In this document: in pieces, positions 24,501 through 37,190 of the stretch
How positions within the stretch are numbered: the stretch's first letter is position 1
Layout of the letters: the number at the start of each line of letters is the position of its first letter
Assembly (NCBI RefSeq): GCF_001649575.2
Contig: NC_051449.1
Span: 14,504,470 to 14,568,469 of the forward strand
From: Kryptolebias marmoratus
Lineage: Eukaryota; Chordata; Actinopteri; Cyprinodontiformes; Rivulidae
Reading direction: 5' to 3'
DNA: 64,000 bases
Position numbers and translations under genes: made by a program
Notes under the pieces: model-generated
What the model was told of the DNA's origin: nothing
Database searches by the model: none
Seen by the model: only the letters and a program-made list of their open reading frames with translations

Positions 24501-27500
24501 TTTTACTCACTGCCCCTCAGCTGTTGATCACTCAGAGTTAGTTTCCTCAGTAGCTCTATTATGATGATTTCTCTGCTTGGTTTCCCTTGTTATCTGCCAG
24601 TTCAGCAGCGATGTCTTGTCTCAGCGATTTGGAGCTCCTTTCTCTCAATCGTTATTCAGATGTTTAGTTTGCTCCTTTGTTTGATCACTTTAGTTTAAAT
24701 ATTGCATTTTTACCTCTCCTTTAGTCCTGAACCATTCCATAAAACCATGCTAGAAAGCGTCTTCTCCTGTTTTTGTTTTTTTTTCCAATTTTGGCGTCTT
24801 CTTGCAAAAGTTCTCTGCCCTGGCAACGTTAAAGCATAAACTGTGCTTTATGAGTTTTTTCCTCCTGGGGAGATGTCTCATTTTTCCTCTTCTAAGCCTG
24901 TCTGCAAACAATTGTGGCTAGACAATTATTTTTGATTTACAGTATTTTAAAAGACCTGGTATTTGCTTTTATTTTAATAAGAAAGCAAGTTTCATTTTTC
25001 TCATGCTCTCTTTGGACAGACGTTTTTATGGCTCCCATAAACATCAAATACATGAAATCTCTTTATTATTGCAGATCCTTGGGCTTTAATACCAACAGAT
25101 GCTAAGTTACCTGCAGACCTTCGGGTGATTTCGTGTGTGTGTCAGAAAGTTTGTACTTGAGCAGAACTTGCTGGTTCAGCCAGTTCTGCATAAAACTCCA
25201 GTTTTCTGAAAACTATGCAACTTTAAGGTTTTTGTTTGTTTTCTTTCAAATGACTTGAGGGCCTTGTTTCATTTTTTGTAGACATCCAAAAAGGTTATCT
25301 AATAGTTTACAAACTTTTTGTACATTAGTACCTAACAACACAACTTCCTTTAAAATTTGGAACCACCAGACACTTCATAAGGAGGTTAAAACCAGGGCTG
25401 GGTGGAAAGGGGGCGTACTTTTGGCATAGGTTCACAACTCAACATGCTCACATACGACATCTGAAATCCTCAAGGAGAACTACAACACACAGAGTGAATG
25501 AATGCCAACAGCACAATGAAAAACAAAGCTCAAAGAAGAAGCAATGAATGAGTGAACAGACCTAACTACCTCTATTTTAGGACCTAAAATGGAAACTTTA
25601 CACTTTTTGAGCCAAAAATTAAGATTATTATCAAGACCTTTATTTATTTAAGACTTTTTATGATGTTTGAAGATCCTGCAGGAAACCTGGTTCTAGTTTT
25701 TGCGCTGTGTGCTTGATAATAAAGACTTAGATGCTGCAGCAGGTAAATTTTGCTGCACTTAAAAGGGACAGTCGGATGATTTTTGAAGCGATGATCTGTC
25801 AAATAGTTAGTTCCTTACCAGTCACAAAGCACAGAGTAAGGACAAGGAAGCAAAAATGACTGGACTAACCCTTTAAGTTGAAGTTGGAGCTTTACAGACA
25901 GATGTGAGAGTGGTGATAATACTTTAGGTTATTATCGGAAACAAAATGAATATTTGTTGTCTCCTAAAACCACTTCTTGTGAATGTAAATTTCTGGAGAC
26001 GCACATGAAATTTCATCAAGTCATAAATGAGCGTCATAAGATGGCTAAGGGTGAACTGGGAAAAAGCGGCAAATGAAATGACAGACACAGACAAGGCAAA
26101 GGAGAAAATGACAGAGATATGGAAATCTAATGTGGCCTGCTAATAAAGGGGCAGGAAGCTCACTGAAGGCCGGAGCAGATAATAATAATAAAGAGAAACA
26201 AATGAAGCTGAAAAAGCCACACAGCGCAAAAGATTTACAGAATACACGGGGTGACTTAAAATGACAGAGCAAAGAGAAGGAGAGCAGCCTCTCTTTGAGG
26301 TGCACTGATTGTAGCGAGAGGTGATTCTGACCAAACAGAAACACTGATTGGTTTCTTTTTTCATTTCCTCTGTTTCCTTTTTGTCTCTCTCTCTCTCTCT
26401 CTCTTTATCTCAGTGTCTTTGTTTGCACTCCTCTCTGAGCAAGGTTTCAGGGACACCTGGCGGGTTGTGCTGAATTTCTTAGTTAATACACGAGAAGAGT
26501 AAAGACTGAGTAAATCATTCAACCAGAATTCAATTTCTTGCTGCTCGCCCCATGTTTGTTCACAATCCCAGCTCTGGAGGGTTTAAAAAAAAAAACAAAA
26601 CTAAGACTTTGAGAAGCAGGTGAGTGATGAGAGGAGAGGGCGTCACCGCAAAGACAGAGAATGGATTGCGACTGAGGGACAGATAGAAAGAAGAAAATGA
26701 TGGCAGAGTAATGATTTGTCAAAGTAGTGGGTTTGAGAAGATGAAAGAGAACAAGAAAAGAGGCGGCTGCTAAATAAAATGAGGTGAGCGGGAAATGCAG
26801 AAAGGGAGAGAAAATCTTCACCCAGTGGCAATCCCTGTCTTTAAAGGTGCCACTATTACTTAATAATCTGATCCTCTCCACTCTATTTTAGTCTTAACTC
26901 ACAATGTCCCAGTCATCTCACCTTCCTCATTATCAGTCTCACACCATCCTGATCCCTGTTTGATTCCTCCACCCCTCTCCACCCCCTTCTGTCTGTCGTC
27001 CTCATTCTCTTCCTGCCTGTCTTCCTCTCTCCCGCCGGACGATTTGTTTGTTTGCATCTCAAATATTCCAAATGAAAGGGTGTTGTTTCATTCAGCAGGT
27101 CGAAATTGCTTGCAGGCATGCTGTGTGCCTGCGTTGTGTGTGCTTGCGTGCGTGTGAATGGCGCATGCACGTGCGATACAGCGGTGCATGGCAGTGAGGT
27201 AATGAATTCCTCAGCGAAGCAGCAACACACAACAGCTTGCAGATCAATTTTTAATAAGAACTCTGCAGTTCACAAGTAGCGCCAAAACTGGGTTTGTGTG
27301 TGCATGTTTGATAAGAGCCCTGCAGTTGGCTTGCAGAGTTATAAACATATTGTAATCAGCGGCTTCTAACCGGAAACCTAATCTCTGAGTCTGTGTGTTT
27401 GTGTACTTGTATGTGCACCTACTGAGAGAGGGTGATCAGCTAGCTGCTTCGCGTCTGCGCCGCGTAAATGTGATATCTGGAAACAAACGTGCTCCTCTGT

Positions 27501-27630
27501 ACAAGGGGGCATTAAAATTTCAGTATGTTTGCCATTTTTTTTCAGCAGATTTAATCAGTACATTTTTTGAAATGCAACAGATCAAAACTGACTTATTATC
27601 ACCCTCCGCCATGAAAGGTAAGCAAATGTG
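18563..27630. other. Long non-coding stretch, no gene recognised
   Basis: Nine kilobases without a recognisable protein, RNA gene or dispersed repeat. There is a (CT)n run at 26384-26404, short CA runs near 20540 and 23340, and purine-biased DNA at about 26040-26320 and 26590-26800. A T-rich part at about 24345-24860 has the feel of a decayed LTR or 3' UTR but no boundaries. Possible host-gene exons are not visible. Confidence 0.45.
26384..26404. repeat. (CT)n microsatellite
   Basis: About ten CT units at the end of a pyrimidine-rich stretch that begins near 26350. Confidence 0.9.
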
Positions 27631-27634
27631 CCTG

Positions 27635-28275
27635 TATGGTGTGTTAGCAAAATAACTCGTGAACCTCTAGATGGATTTTTTTTTTTTTTTTAAACCTTCA
27701 AAAACCACTCTGCCAGTGACATAAGTTTCATCATCTTTACCTCTCCACTAAGATCCGCCAGTCCCCTCAAGGTATGAGCATGTGGAGCTCGGATTATTAT
27801 GACCTCGCTGACTGGGCGCGCTGCGGCCTCTTCCATCTAAAATAGTGCTAACCATGAGCAGAAGAACGAGACAACATGGACACTCATTTCCTCAGTGTGT
27901 TTTGAGAAAATATGTGTGAGGACACTTGCCGCTATCAACATTTGAATGATGTCTCACTCAGGGACCACAAGGACACAAAAACTGCATCTAAATCCTCAAA
28001 CCACTTGTCTTATGGATAGAGGGCTAACAAAACAGCACATCCTCATCAGCTAATCAACCTTTGCAAACAAAAATGGCTATAACTTAGACTGCCTATATTA
28101 TTCTTGAAACCTGGTAGCTGAGAGTCATCTCCAACACATGTTAATAACAGTAGAACAGTAATAGATTGCATTAATTTTTTTTTTTAACTTTGGCATTAAA
28201 TGTAGAAATCAACTCTGTCTGTTAGCAAAATATTTCACAAACTATTGAACCACTGTTGAGAAAATGGTTTAATTA
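27635..28275 (+). repeat. Dispersed repeat family A, split decayed copies
   Basis: A first fragment at about 27638-27700 reads TGTGTTAGCAAAATAACTCG and TGAACCTCTAGATGGATTTT, then a poly(T) run. A second at about 28035-28270 reads GCTAATCAACCTTTGC, AAAATGGCTATAACTTAG, GGTAGCTGAGAGTCATCTCC, CTCTGTCTGTTAGCAAAATA and TTTCACAAACTATTGAACC. In between lies unrelated DNA. The block order agrees with the other copies, with the second fragment wrapping from the end of one unit into the start of the next, as in the double copy at 3.6-4.0 kb. Confidence 0.6.
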
Positions 28276-30109
28276 TGACATTAGCCAGTGCATGGTCTTA
28301 AGATAAAAATAAGCTTGTTCCACCAAGAAAATTGTATTTTTTCATAATTTCAAAATCACAATTAAACACCAGAATTACTTGTTTAACAGAAACCAGGACA
28401 GTCATGCCAGCAATTGATTTAACCTGAAAATGTCACATAAATGAGTATCTGTCATTGATCAGGCTATTACTGTTATGGATCATCTCGAAGTGTCATGACA
28501 GCAATACTAAATGAAACTGCATGTAACACAAGAAACATTTATTATTTCATCGAGTTAATTGGAGAAGACAAAACTGATTTTGTGTAGATAATGTCATAAT
28601 CTCAAGAAAAAAACAACAACTTTGTTTTCCTGAAACAATCAAACAAAGCCATCTTGGTTATCTCAGTAACAGAATAGTCAACTTGAGAAAATCACACTCA
28701 AAATAATAATGACAGGTATGGCCAGTAAGAATAATAAGTTAAAAATGAAGTTATCATAGCCACTGTAGAAAGAAAGTTAACATTCAGACACTTTCTCTGG
28801 ATTCTACTTATGAGACCTGATCAGACCAGGTGTCTGCAGGGAAGGTCATTTATATTCAAGCCTAACACAGCACCTCTGTTCCCATCCGTTATTCATGAAG
28901 CTTCCTCCTGCCTGCTTTTTTCTGGCCTTTGGGTCTATCTTTCTCCACCTCTTAAACTGTACACCTGAACTAGCCATAAAAATATTTTCACTTAGAGTTA
29001 TTCTGCAGGGATTGGATGTGGAGAGAGGAGGTGTTCAAGAGTATTAAATAGGGAGCTCTGATGTGATGTCTTCAACTCATGAATCACCCTGAGAAAAAGA
29101 GGCTCCAAAAGATAGATGACCCTGATTTATCTGTCTGTTTTCCTGTTATTCTTTTTATCTATGAGCAAAAACAAAATAACATTTCTATCCAGCTTACATG
29201 CATACTCTATCTCTTTCACACTTGTAAACATCCCTCAGCATAAGGGCGGAAAAATCACTTTTATTCCTACTGAGAACTGATTTTCTGTTACACTTTGGCT
29301 CTCCAACAGGCAGGTCAGGTGACTGAGTTAAACCACTCTAAAGCCTCTTTCACACAAAATATTCAAGTCAGGCCTGAGATGCCTTCTTTACACATTGATG
29401 TCATCTGGGAAGACACTTCAGAGTCAGTGACAGAGGCAGTCCCAGACCTGAGTTGACGAGTGGGTGATGATGTCTGTCCACTGGTTCCATAAAGCCGGTT
29501 TTGTTCATGTGTGCCATCCCACATTGTTGAAGCCTGTTCAGTCGGTTTAAGTGCATACAGCCAGAGGCAGGAAAGAGGGATTTGTCTTCGCAGTCACATT
29601 GCAAACCACAATGTGAAAAAAGTTTAAGACTTTGACCTACAACAGAATGACAAAATACTCATCCCTGAAAACCAAAAATAAGAAAGTTTAAGTAATCATT
29701 TATCAATCAGAAAAACTCTAATCCATGTCATGCCGCATGGGTTTTTAGCCATGAAGCATTTGTGTCAGACGACTGATTGCACGTCGGTATAAAGGCGCTG
29801 ACATTACAAGTACACTTCATCAAGCAGGCAGAAAAATACAACAAAAGCTCTTTCATCAAGCTCAATTGTAGGAGAGAAACACTGTTGGCCACTTGATGCA
29901 TCTCAGCATAATCAAAATAGCACAGTGCATAAACAAGTGCAGAGAGGAGCAATAAGATGTGCAGATACTTAGAACAGTAGGGATAATTGGAAACATTGAT
30001 TTTGCCTATCTGGTCTGCACTTTGATCTTAACTACTGTACAAAGTGTTTCGTTGTGTACCTGGGCATAAATCTGTTGAAACAGTCACAAGGCAAGGACTT
30101 CCTCTTAAC
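28276..30109. other. Non-coding DNA, no gene recognised
   Basis: No repeat family, protein domain or RNA gene recognised. Short frames on the minus strand (29401-29604, 29728-29952) have no support. Confidence 0.5.
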
Positions 30110-30114
30110 ACTAG
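30110..30114. repeat. Left target site duplication ACTAG of the solo LTR
   Basis: ACTAG directly abuts the TGT terminus and is matched exactly by 30681-30685 directly after the ACA terminus. Confidence 0.85.
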
Positions 30115-30680
30115 TGTAGGGATCTGGAGTTTTAGCCCCGCCTTGGGGCGGCTCCTCCAGCCTTTCCCTTCACAGGTGATCCAGATCCAGCTAATGAGAA
30201 CTGCTACTACTTAAGCCTTCAGCTGAGACCAGACCTTTGCTGAAGCATCAAACCTACTGGGTTAGATTCTCAGCCACAGTCTCTAACCTAAATTGGTTAT
30301 TTTGTTGACTACGTTCTCTATGTACCTTGACCGCAGGTTCTTCGCCACGATACGGGACTACGGATACTTACCTGGGACCTCNTACTGGATTGTTTCCCTC
30401 TGGATCACCTTTTCTCCTCCGACATCTCCTCCACGTTGCTGAACACCTCCTGGACCTGTAAGAGCAAAGAGACATGCACTAAGCCACCTAGCAGCGCTCG
30501 ACTGATATTAGGATTGTACCCGAGACTCACCCTGTCCCTTTTTGCTCCGCAGATCATTCCACGATTCCTCTCACTGTATATATTGAGGACACTTGTAAAT
30601 AAACTGCACTTACCTTCAGCTGTTGTCTCTGTGTCTGGTTTTGGTCTCGTTCATGGACAAATTACCTTGCGTTCTTGACA
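30115..30680 (+). mobile_element. Solo LTR of an LTR retrotransposon
   Basis: The element begins TGTAGGGATCTGG and ends GCGTTCTTGACA, so it has TGT...ACA termini. It is flanked on both sides by ACTAG (30110-30114 and 30681-30685), a 5-bp target site duplication. AATAAA at 30598-30603 is a plausible polyadenylation signal, following a TATATA at about 30578, and a GT/T-rich stretch follows. Length is 566 bp. No internal coding region or second LTR is present, so this is what remains after recombination between two LTRs. A 5-bp duplication fits Ty3/Gypsy best; BEL and ERV are possible alternatives. The frame at 30436-30678 within it is not a gene. One base, 30382, is undetermined (N). Confidence 0.87.
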
Positions 30681-30685
30681 ACTAG
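30681..30685. repeat. Right target site duplication ACTAG of the solo LTR
   Basis: Exact copy of 30110-30114, immediately after the ACA end of the LTR. An intact duplication indicates the LTR ends are original, without rearrangement. Confidence 0.85.
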
Positions 30686-30821
30686 AGGTTTATACAAGAA
30701 CATATTTTAGTTTAAGTTTATATAAAGTGTACCAGATGTAACAGTAATGTTAACCTTTCAGAGAGTAACAGCAGAAAACAGTGTCTATGTTTTAGAATAG
30801 GTCTGAATTGGGAATTTTTTT

Positions 30822-30919
30822 AATCTCTTGAATTGAGAAAGCTCCTCGAATGAGAAGCAAAACTTCTTCAACTACAAAATAAAAGTCTGGTTGTTTTAGT
30901 TTTTAACCCTTTTTTTGGA
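30822..30919 (+). mobile_element. Penelope-like element, 3' tail fragment
   Basis: About 98 bp matching, in the opposite orientation, the 3' tail of the Penelope-like element at 43.9-44.5 kb. Shared blocks in order are TTGAATTGAGAAAGCTCCTC, ATGAGAAGC, AAAC, TCTTCA, CTACA, AATA, AAGTC and GTTGTTTT, ending in TTTTTAACC plus a T run. This copy has ATGAGAAGCAAAACTTC where the other has ATGAGAAGCGAAACGTC. No coding part remains, which fits 5' truncation during insertion. It starts about 140 bp downstream of the solo LTR. Confidence 0.8.
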
Positions 30920-33900
30920 TTGGGCTGAACTTTTCACTCTTGATTAGTAAGGTCAGTGATTATCCTGGAAACATTCAGACTGAGGATTAATGCTTTGATA
31001 ATTAACTAAAATATACAACAGTTTAATAATTTTTACCCAAAAGCTTACATCGAATTGTTTGCCGAAACCTCCACAAGTTAACAGGCGTAAACCTTTCTGT
31101 GAAACAGGCTAAATGTTAAGCAAACTTGTCATGATTTTCAGGAGAATAATCATGATGATTTTTTTAAACAGCTGATATGATTTAATTTATATCAGATGAG
31201 AATACCATCCTTTTAAATACATGTTTGAATTTAATGCATGGGCCTTTATTTTCTTTGATTAGGTCACAATAGACCTCTGGAAAAATAATATGACTACTAC
31301 TGCTTTAGCTGTTGTTTTTAGCTAATTATTAATGACAATTATATCAAAATACAGCTTATATAGTAAAATACTGATCTGGTTGGTTGGTTTACTTCCCAAA
31401 ACTTAAAGTTGTTTGCAGAACTTTTGAGTAGCCTGTAGTTGTTGAGTGTTACCATTATGTTATATGAGTCAGAGAAGTCAACATACTGTGAGATATTACT
31501 TTTTTCTTTTACCATGTTCTTCAAAAATGTTACTGTTCATCATGTAAAGATCATGTTTTTTGTTTTTATGAGAAATGTTTTTTTGTTTTCAGCTAAAATT
31601 GTAGAGTAATTGTCGTTTGTGTCCACTGCAGGAAAAAAGGCAAACAATATTTTTTGATTCAGTGTTTTGTAGCCAACGATTTGACTTATGGAGGTGAAGT
31701 GATTTTGGGACCAGTATGTTTACTGAGTGGACTAAAAAGCTGCAGAGCCTCATGATTAAAACATGAAGTCACTGTGTTTAAGTGTGTGCCCACTCTGATG
31801 TGTGTGTGTGAGAGAGTCTGATTTGGTAATTTCCGTTTTGTGCCAGGAAAGCAACCGTGTTAAATCCTTTACAACAGTGTAGTGTGCCCCTAAGAGATCC
31901 ATCTCCATCACTCCCTCCCTAACTGGGTCAGTAGCAGACTTCATTTTTCTCAATTGCAGGGTCCAATTGTAAACAGAGAGACAACCTAACAGCCACCTGT
32001 GTAATTCTCTCTGACTTGCTACAGCAGAAAAATGCTCCGGGGCTGCCCATCACTGAGCCAACTTTATCAGTCCAACAAGAATCCTGCTGGGTTTGACCAA
32101 AATAGCACAAAGATTGTTTTGGTGTAAACATGTTGCTATTGATGGAGGAAGATCATTCTCAGAACTGAAACAAACATGTTCAGCTCTGGAGGCTTTAAAG
32201 TTAAGAAGTGAAAATGGCTCACTAAAAAATGAAGGCGTTATCATCAGTTATGTATCCAACTACTTTGAACTGTGACAAGTAAAATAAATAAAACTGGTCT
32301 TTTTGTCACAGTGTAAATTTCTACTAGGAATTGGCACTTGCCACCTTCCTAGACATTTTTTGAAACCACTCAGATGTCAGCAACACTCTCATACTCCTCT
32401 TCTTGCAGGACCACAGCAGGCCCTAAAAACCTAATAAAAGGTCTTAAATGATCCAACCAGCAACTTCTTGTTGTTGTTTTTTTGTGCATAAGTGATCTGA
32501 ACTATTCTAATAGCAAAAAGGAGACTCACTCATTATTCGACCTATTATTATGGTTGACCAGGGGCAAGGATCATGACTTGTAAACACCTCTACAATTACC
32601 TCTTCTTACCTTACAGCTCCAAATTCTTACATGCCCTATCCATGTTGTTGAATCAAGAATAATTCCCTAAAGACAACAGGTTGAGGGTTCAGGTGGGATA
32701 GCCATGTAGGGAAACAAATGTCCATATTTTTAAACAGACCAGGCATGTACTGGTTTCTGGTTCCAAGATATGCCACAGTTTTAAAAGTCTGCCATTTCAA
32801 AAAGCACTAAAAAATGTTTCATCATACTGTTCCTGCAGTCTAAGTGCAGTTCCACTTTTTAACCTCCATTTGGCTGGTGCAAGCATTAGTCAGCTGTGTA
32901 TGATAGCCAAAGTAGTTTAACCTCCCAAACTTTACCTCCACTGAAAAAGACAAAGTCAGCTGTTTGGGATTTCTTATTTTCTAGTAGCAAAAAACACAGA
33001 CAACCATGCACTGGCTACCAGAGGAGACTAAATTTATTGGATTTCACTTCCACAGGAGCACTACCCTATAGTCATTTTAAAGTAATATGCTGTCCTGAAA
33101 CAAACACTGGCAGCTAATTGCCAAAGTTAGCCTGTTTATCATAAAGAGCGCACAACTGTGAGAATGTATGTGCACTCAAACACACATTCCCGTTTTTTAA
33201 TACTGTAAAGTTTTTGCTTACGGTTGTCATACTAATAGAATATGGCCCAGGTCTAATATGGACCTATATAATACTGTAAGTGTGCATATACTCATACACT
33301 ACATGTTTTCTAAGGCTCTTTATCGGATTTGAGTTATGCAAATCTCATACAATGTGTGAACATATTATGTGCAAGGATCAAATCATTTCTTTCACATCTA
33401 TTTTTTAACATTCATGTATGCTGTGTGTAAGACGATAGTCTTTGACTTTGCAGTTTTTGTTGTGACAGCAATGTATGGACCGTTATGACTTGAATTATAA
33501 CACATTTATACCAGCATGCAGACAAACACACACACAGGATTGTCTTCCAACACAATCCAGTGCCCCTTAGTTAAGCCTGTGCACATGGGAGTCATTTGCA
33601 GCACTGGCTGAAAGGGCAACATGGATCTGCACATGCTACACTGAACACAACACAATCATTCTCCCCTCCCTCTGTTTCTGATGCACAGAGAGCTTAAATC
33701 TTCTCCACCAAGAGCACATTCAAAATTATGGTTTAATTTTCCAACAGGAGAACAATTTGAAAACTATGTGTCTTACAAGGGCACTTCGTATGTGGATACA
33801 TGGCAGACAAGAGCAAAATAGCTTAGCAGGAGGGGGGGTTGTGTTTTGCTGCCTTCTTCTTCGTGCAATAACCAATTGTGACAGGTGACATTTTTTGTCA

Positions 33901-36885
33901 TGCAGAGCAAACTTTTTTTTTGCTACAAATCTATTATACTAGCGAGTGACTGAGGAAGGAGCATTTATTTATTTGCATCCTTAAAAAAGCCATGTTACAT
34001 GGAAACATTTAACAGTGTCATTAAATTTGTTGTATGTTTAGATGTTCAAAGGGGGCAGATAATGGAAGATAGGATGACACAAAATGATTTCATTAGTGTT
34101 TGAATGAGGTCATTAGAAGAATAAAAATGTATGAATGTGTCTTTTGTATGCACTTTGCTAAGCTATTCACGGGTCATTTTATGTTGTAACAATAACTTGG
34201 TCAGGGAAAAGTAAAGGGTTTGTTGTACTGTCATCTCACATACTGCTAAATGACACAGAGGTGGTTAGGGTTAGGGTGAAAGAGAAGGCAGCGAGTCATG
34301 CTGTCACTTTACATCGCATTAAATGACAAAAAAATGCATACTTAGCATTCTCTAATAATGCTCTTTCATAATGCTAGCCTGCTGACTTTCACCCATCCAC
34401 ACTGCATAGTGTATTATGACACAGGAAAGTTACAAAATGTCTTGTAATGATGACTTTGCATGTTATTCATATGTCATGGCTTATCTTTCTGTTAGAAACA
34501 AAACCACAGAGGCCACTGAAAACATATTCTGCAACGTTGAGAAAAAAAATAGAAAACTTGGTCTGATTCCATTTCGTTTTGATTTCTGGGTTGATTCTTC
34601 TCTACCTGCTTAACATTTTGTGTTGTTTTCCTAAATCTAACCAAGCATTGTAGTTGCATAAACATAACCAAGTGTGAACAATGTCAGTAAAAAGTAAGTG
34701 AATACAAATAAAGACAGTCATAAATGTAAATTATTCTATTAAATGTGTTTATTCTTGGTCATAATGTATGCAAAACTGTTGCTTTAATAATGTCAGGAAA
34801 TGAAAAAATATTTGCTTTCTCTTCTAATTTGTGAAGGTTTAGGCACTAAAACTTCTTGGTAACATTAACAAAACTGTTTTTTGAATTAAAAAAAAAAATA
34901 AAAAATTTTACATTACATTTAGCCACTTATCTATAAGTACTTTTAGTCTTCAAAAATTTTTTAGTTTTATTCTTTCAATTATTCTGCTTATGCATCCAAT
35001 GTTTCTCCCATTATGTCTGTCATAAACTCCTAGTCACAACTACTTGCATGTATGTTTTCAAAATCATTGGTCTTCTCCTGAGTGAGCCATATAAAAATTC
35101 ACAATCGTTTGTACAGACACTCGACAAACCAGAGCACAGACCCTCTGATACGTGTAGATCACATGGTTCCTGTTCGCATTAACACAGAGGTCACTTCCAG
35201 CCCACAGACACTCAATTAATGAAAAAAGAGGAAGGGAGACAGAGGCGACAACATGAGAAAGTGACAATATGAGATATAAGATAGTAGGGAAAAAAGTATA
35301 GATGGGAAAATGAGTGGGGTTAGGAGGGTCTCACTGGCCAAACACAAAACCCTCATTACTATATAATCTTTAAAACAAAGCAAATGAAGAAAAAGGACAG
35401 AAAAATGAAGGCTGGAGATAATTCAGTTTACACCAGCGAGATGTCAGAGGCTATTTTTGAAACTGTGTGTAGGTTTAGAAGGTGATAGGGGCAGGAAAAA
35501 GGAAGGCGGACAAGAGTAGAAAGAAAAAGGGCAAGAGGTCTCAGAAACAGCGGTCATTAGCAGGCAGAGCACAAGCCCCAAGATGGACACACATGCTCTC
35601 ACACACACAGAGCTTCTCAGCAGGCGAGGCACATATTCTTGATAGCGCATCGTAATTAATATTTCATAGGCTGCCTCTTGCAGGTGGAGGCAAATGACGA
35701 CTAGATAAAAAGAGGCACAGATGTAAAGACGAAAACAAAAAAAAAGCGGACAAATAGGCAAAGTTTTCTTCTGCAAACGTTGTCCCTACATACTTAATGT
35801 GCTTTTAAGTGCTCACAGTGAGTAAACGTGTGAATAGTGTGATGAAAACTCAGTTTTTACATAAATCTCTCAAGCCCGTTCACGGCAAATCTGAAATTAG
35901 TCAAGAAGTTAAACACTTGACTGTGTGTTCAGGTGTAGCATGAAAAAGGCTCAAAGACTGACTGACATTTGCAGCAAATTAGATCGTGATGAGGCCAGCA
36001 ACACAGCCACTAATTTGTTTTACCTAGCTTATTCGGCAACATGTTTAGCCGCAAGCGCTTTGTGTCAATCAGTCACTGAAGTGAAAAACAGCAATGCAAA
36101 TAGGCGTATAATGAAAAACGAGTTGGTCATGCAGCCACTCCACTGGTGGCTCTGGCACCTTTCCAGCATTTTGTTTTAAGCGTACTGTCTGTAGCTATCC
36201 CCCAGCGGCCACTCTCCTCCACCAGCATTTATGAAAGACAACCACGGCAGAAGCCGGCTAAGAGGCATGGGGTCTCTGGAGCCGCTTAGATCAATGGGTG
36301 TCCTTCGAGCTTCCCTCCATTTAGGGAAGCACGGCGTCCAGAGGAGGAGGGAAAACCCGATTACCATAGCATTAATAAAACAAACTGTAATCTGAAGCAA
36401 GAGCAAAAACAAAAGGCGTAACTCCAACAAACACGAACATGCTTGCATGCATGGTGGGGTGCACCCATGCTTGTAATGGCTTTGTTCCTCAGAAAGGTTA
36501 ATTCCTCCCAGTCGAGCATGCTGTGATGGAGGCAGGCAGGAAAAAAAGGTGAAACAAAGATGAGGGGAGGTGGAAAGAGGATGAGAAAATGCCAGAAGGA
36601 AACGTTGCAGTTCTCAAGTTGGGAAAGAAGAACATATGTGCATTAGGAAAAGAAAGATGACATTATTCTGGTACATTAGAGGACATGCTGTTCATCAGCA
36701 TTGAATGATTGTTTTTGTTTAATTGTATGTAGCTAAATAAAAAGAAATGAACCAGCAGAATCTTTACCGAAGCAGCAGTGAATGAGGAGCTGCATGTAGC
36801 CATACTTGTCAGAGTAAATGTACCTATTATAGTAAAAGAGTAAATAAAAAAAGTATGCAATTTTGGCCCAGCCTGTGGCGGTTAT
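30920..36885. other. Non-coding DNA, no gene recognised
   Basis: Six kilobases without a recognised family or gene. A two-unit telomere-like TTAGGGTTAGGG occurs at 34265-34276. The DNA from about 35560 to 36400 is less AT-rich, contains TAATTA near 35655 and an octamer ATGCAAAT at 36094-36101, and is a possible conserved non-coding region; see findings. Confidence 0.45.
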
Positions 36886-36894
36886 GTATTTATA

Positions 36895-37190
36895 TTTATC
36901 ACCCACTGCCAAAAGGTGAAGGCGGATAATTATGTTTTTGTCCATGTGTGAGTGTGTGTGTGTGTTTTTGTGTGTGCGTGTGTGTGTGATGACAGCCATC
37001 AGTTGAAAATAGCCACCACAGCCAACTGATCTTACAAAACACCAAAAATGGCTATTCAGTCAATTTTACAAATCTGTTCAAATTTGTTTCAAAAAGTCAT
37101 CACACTTTTAGTGACTCAGACATTCATCATGAGATCAAGCTCATATCTCACTTTTAATGTTTGCTTTTGAAGTTGACTTTTTTTATCTGT
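36895..37190 (+). repeat. Dispersed repeat family A with an expanded GT run
   Basis: The head is preserved as CACTGCCAAAAGGTGAAGGC, then GGATAATTATGTTTTTGTCC, and then a GT run (36946-36988) in the position where other copies have TCTGTCTGTTAG. After it follow AATAGCCACCACAGCCAACT, AAAAATGGCTATTCAGTCAA and TTTTACAAATCTG. The central ATGAACC/GATTTTAATGAAA block is deleted. The GT tract may have grown from the GTCTGTCTG of the parent repeat. Confidence 0.65.
36946..36988. repeat. (GT)n microsatellite, interrupted
   Basis: Two GT stretches separated by a short T run and a GC interruption, lying inside a family A copy. Confidence 0.9.

Noticed and set aside
24345..24860. T-rich stretch resembling a decayed LTR or 3' untranslated region
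   Set aside because: No TG...CA termini with target duplication could be found and no second copy is in the window.
30436..30678. 80-codon plus-strand frame
   Set aside because: It lies wholly within the solo LTR and ends at its 3' edge, so it is not a gene.
34265..34276. TTAGGGTTAGGG telomere-like repeat
   Set aside because: Only two units; too short to indicate an interstitial telomere or chromosome fusion.
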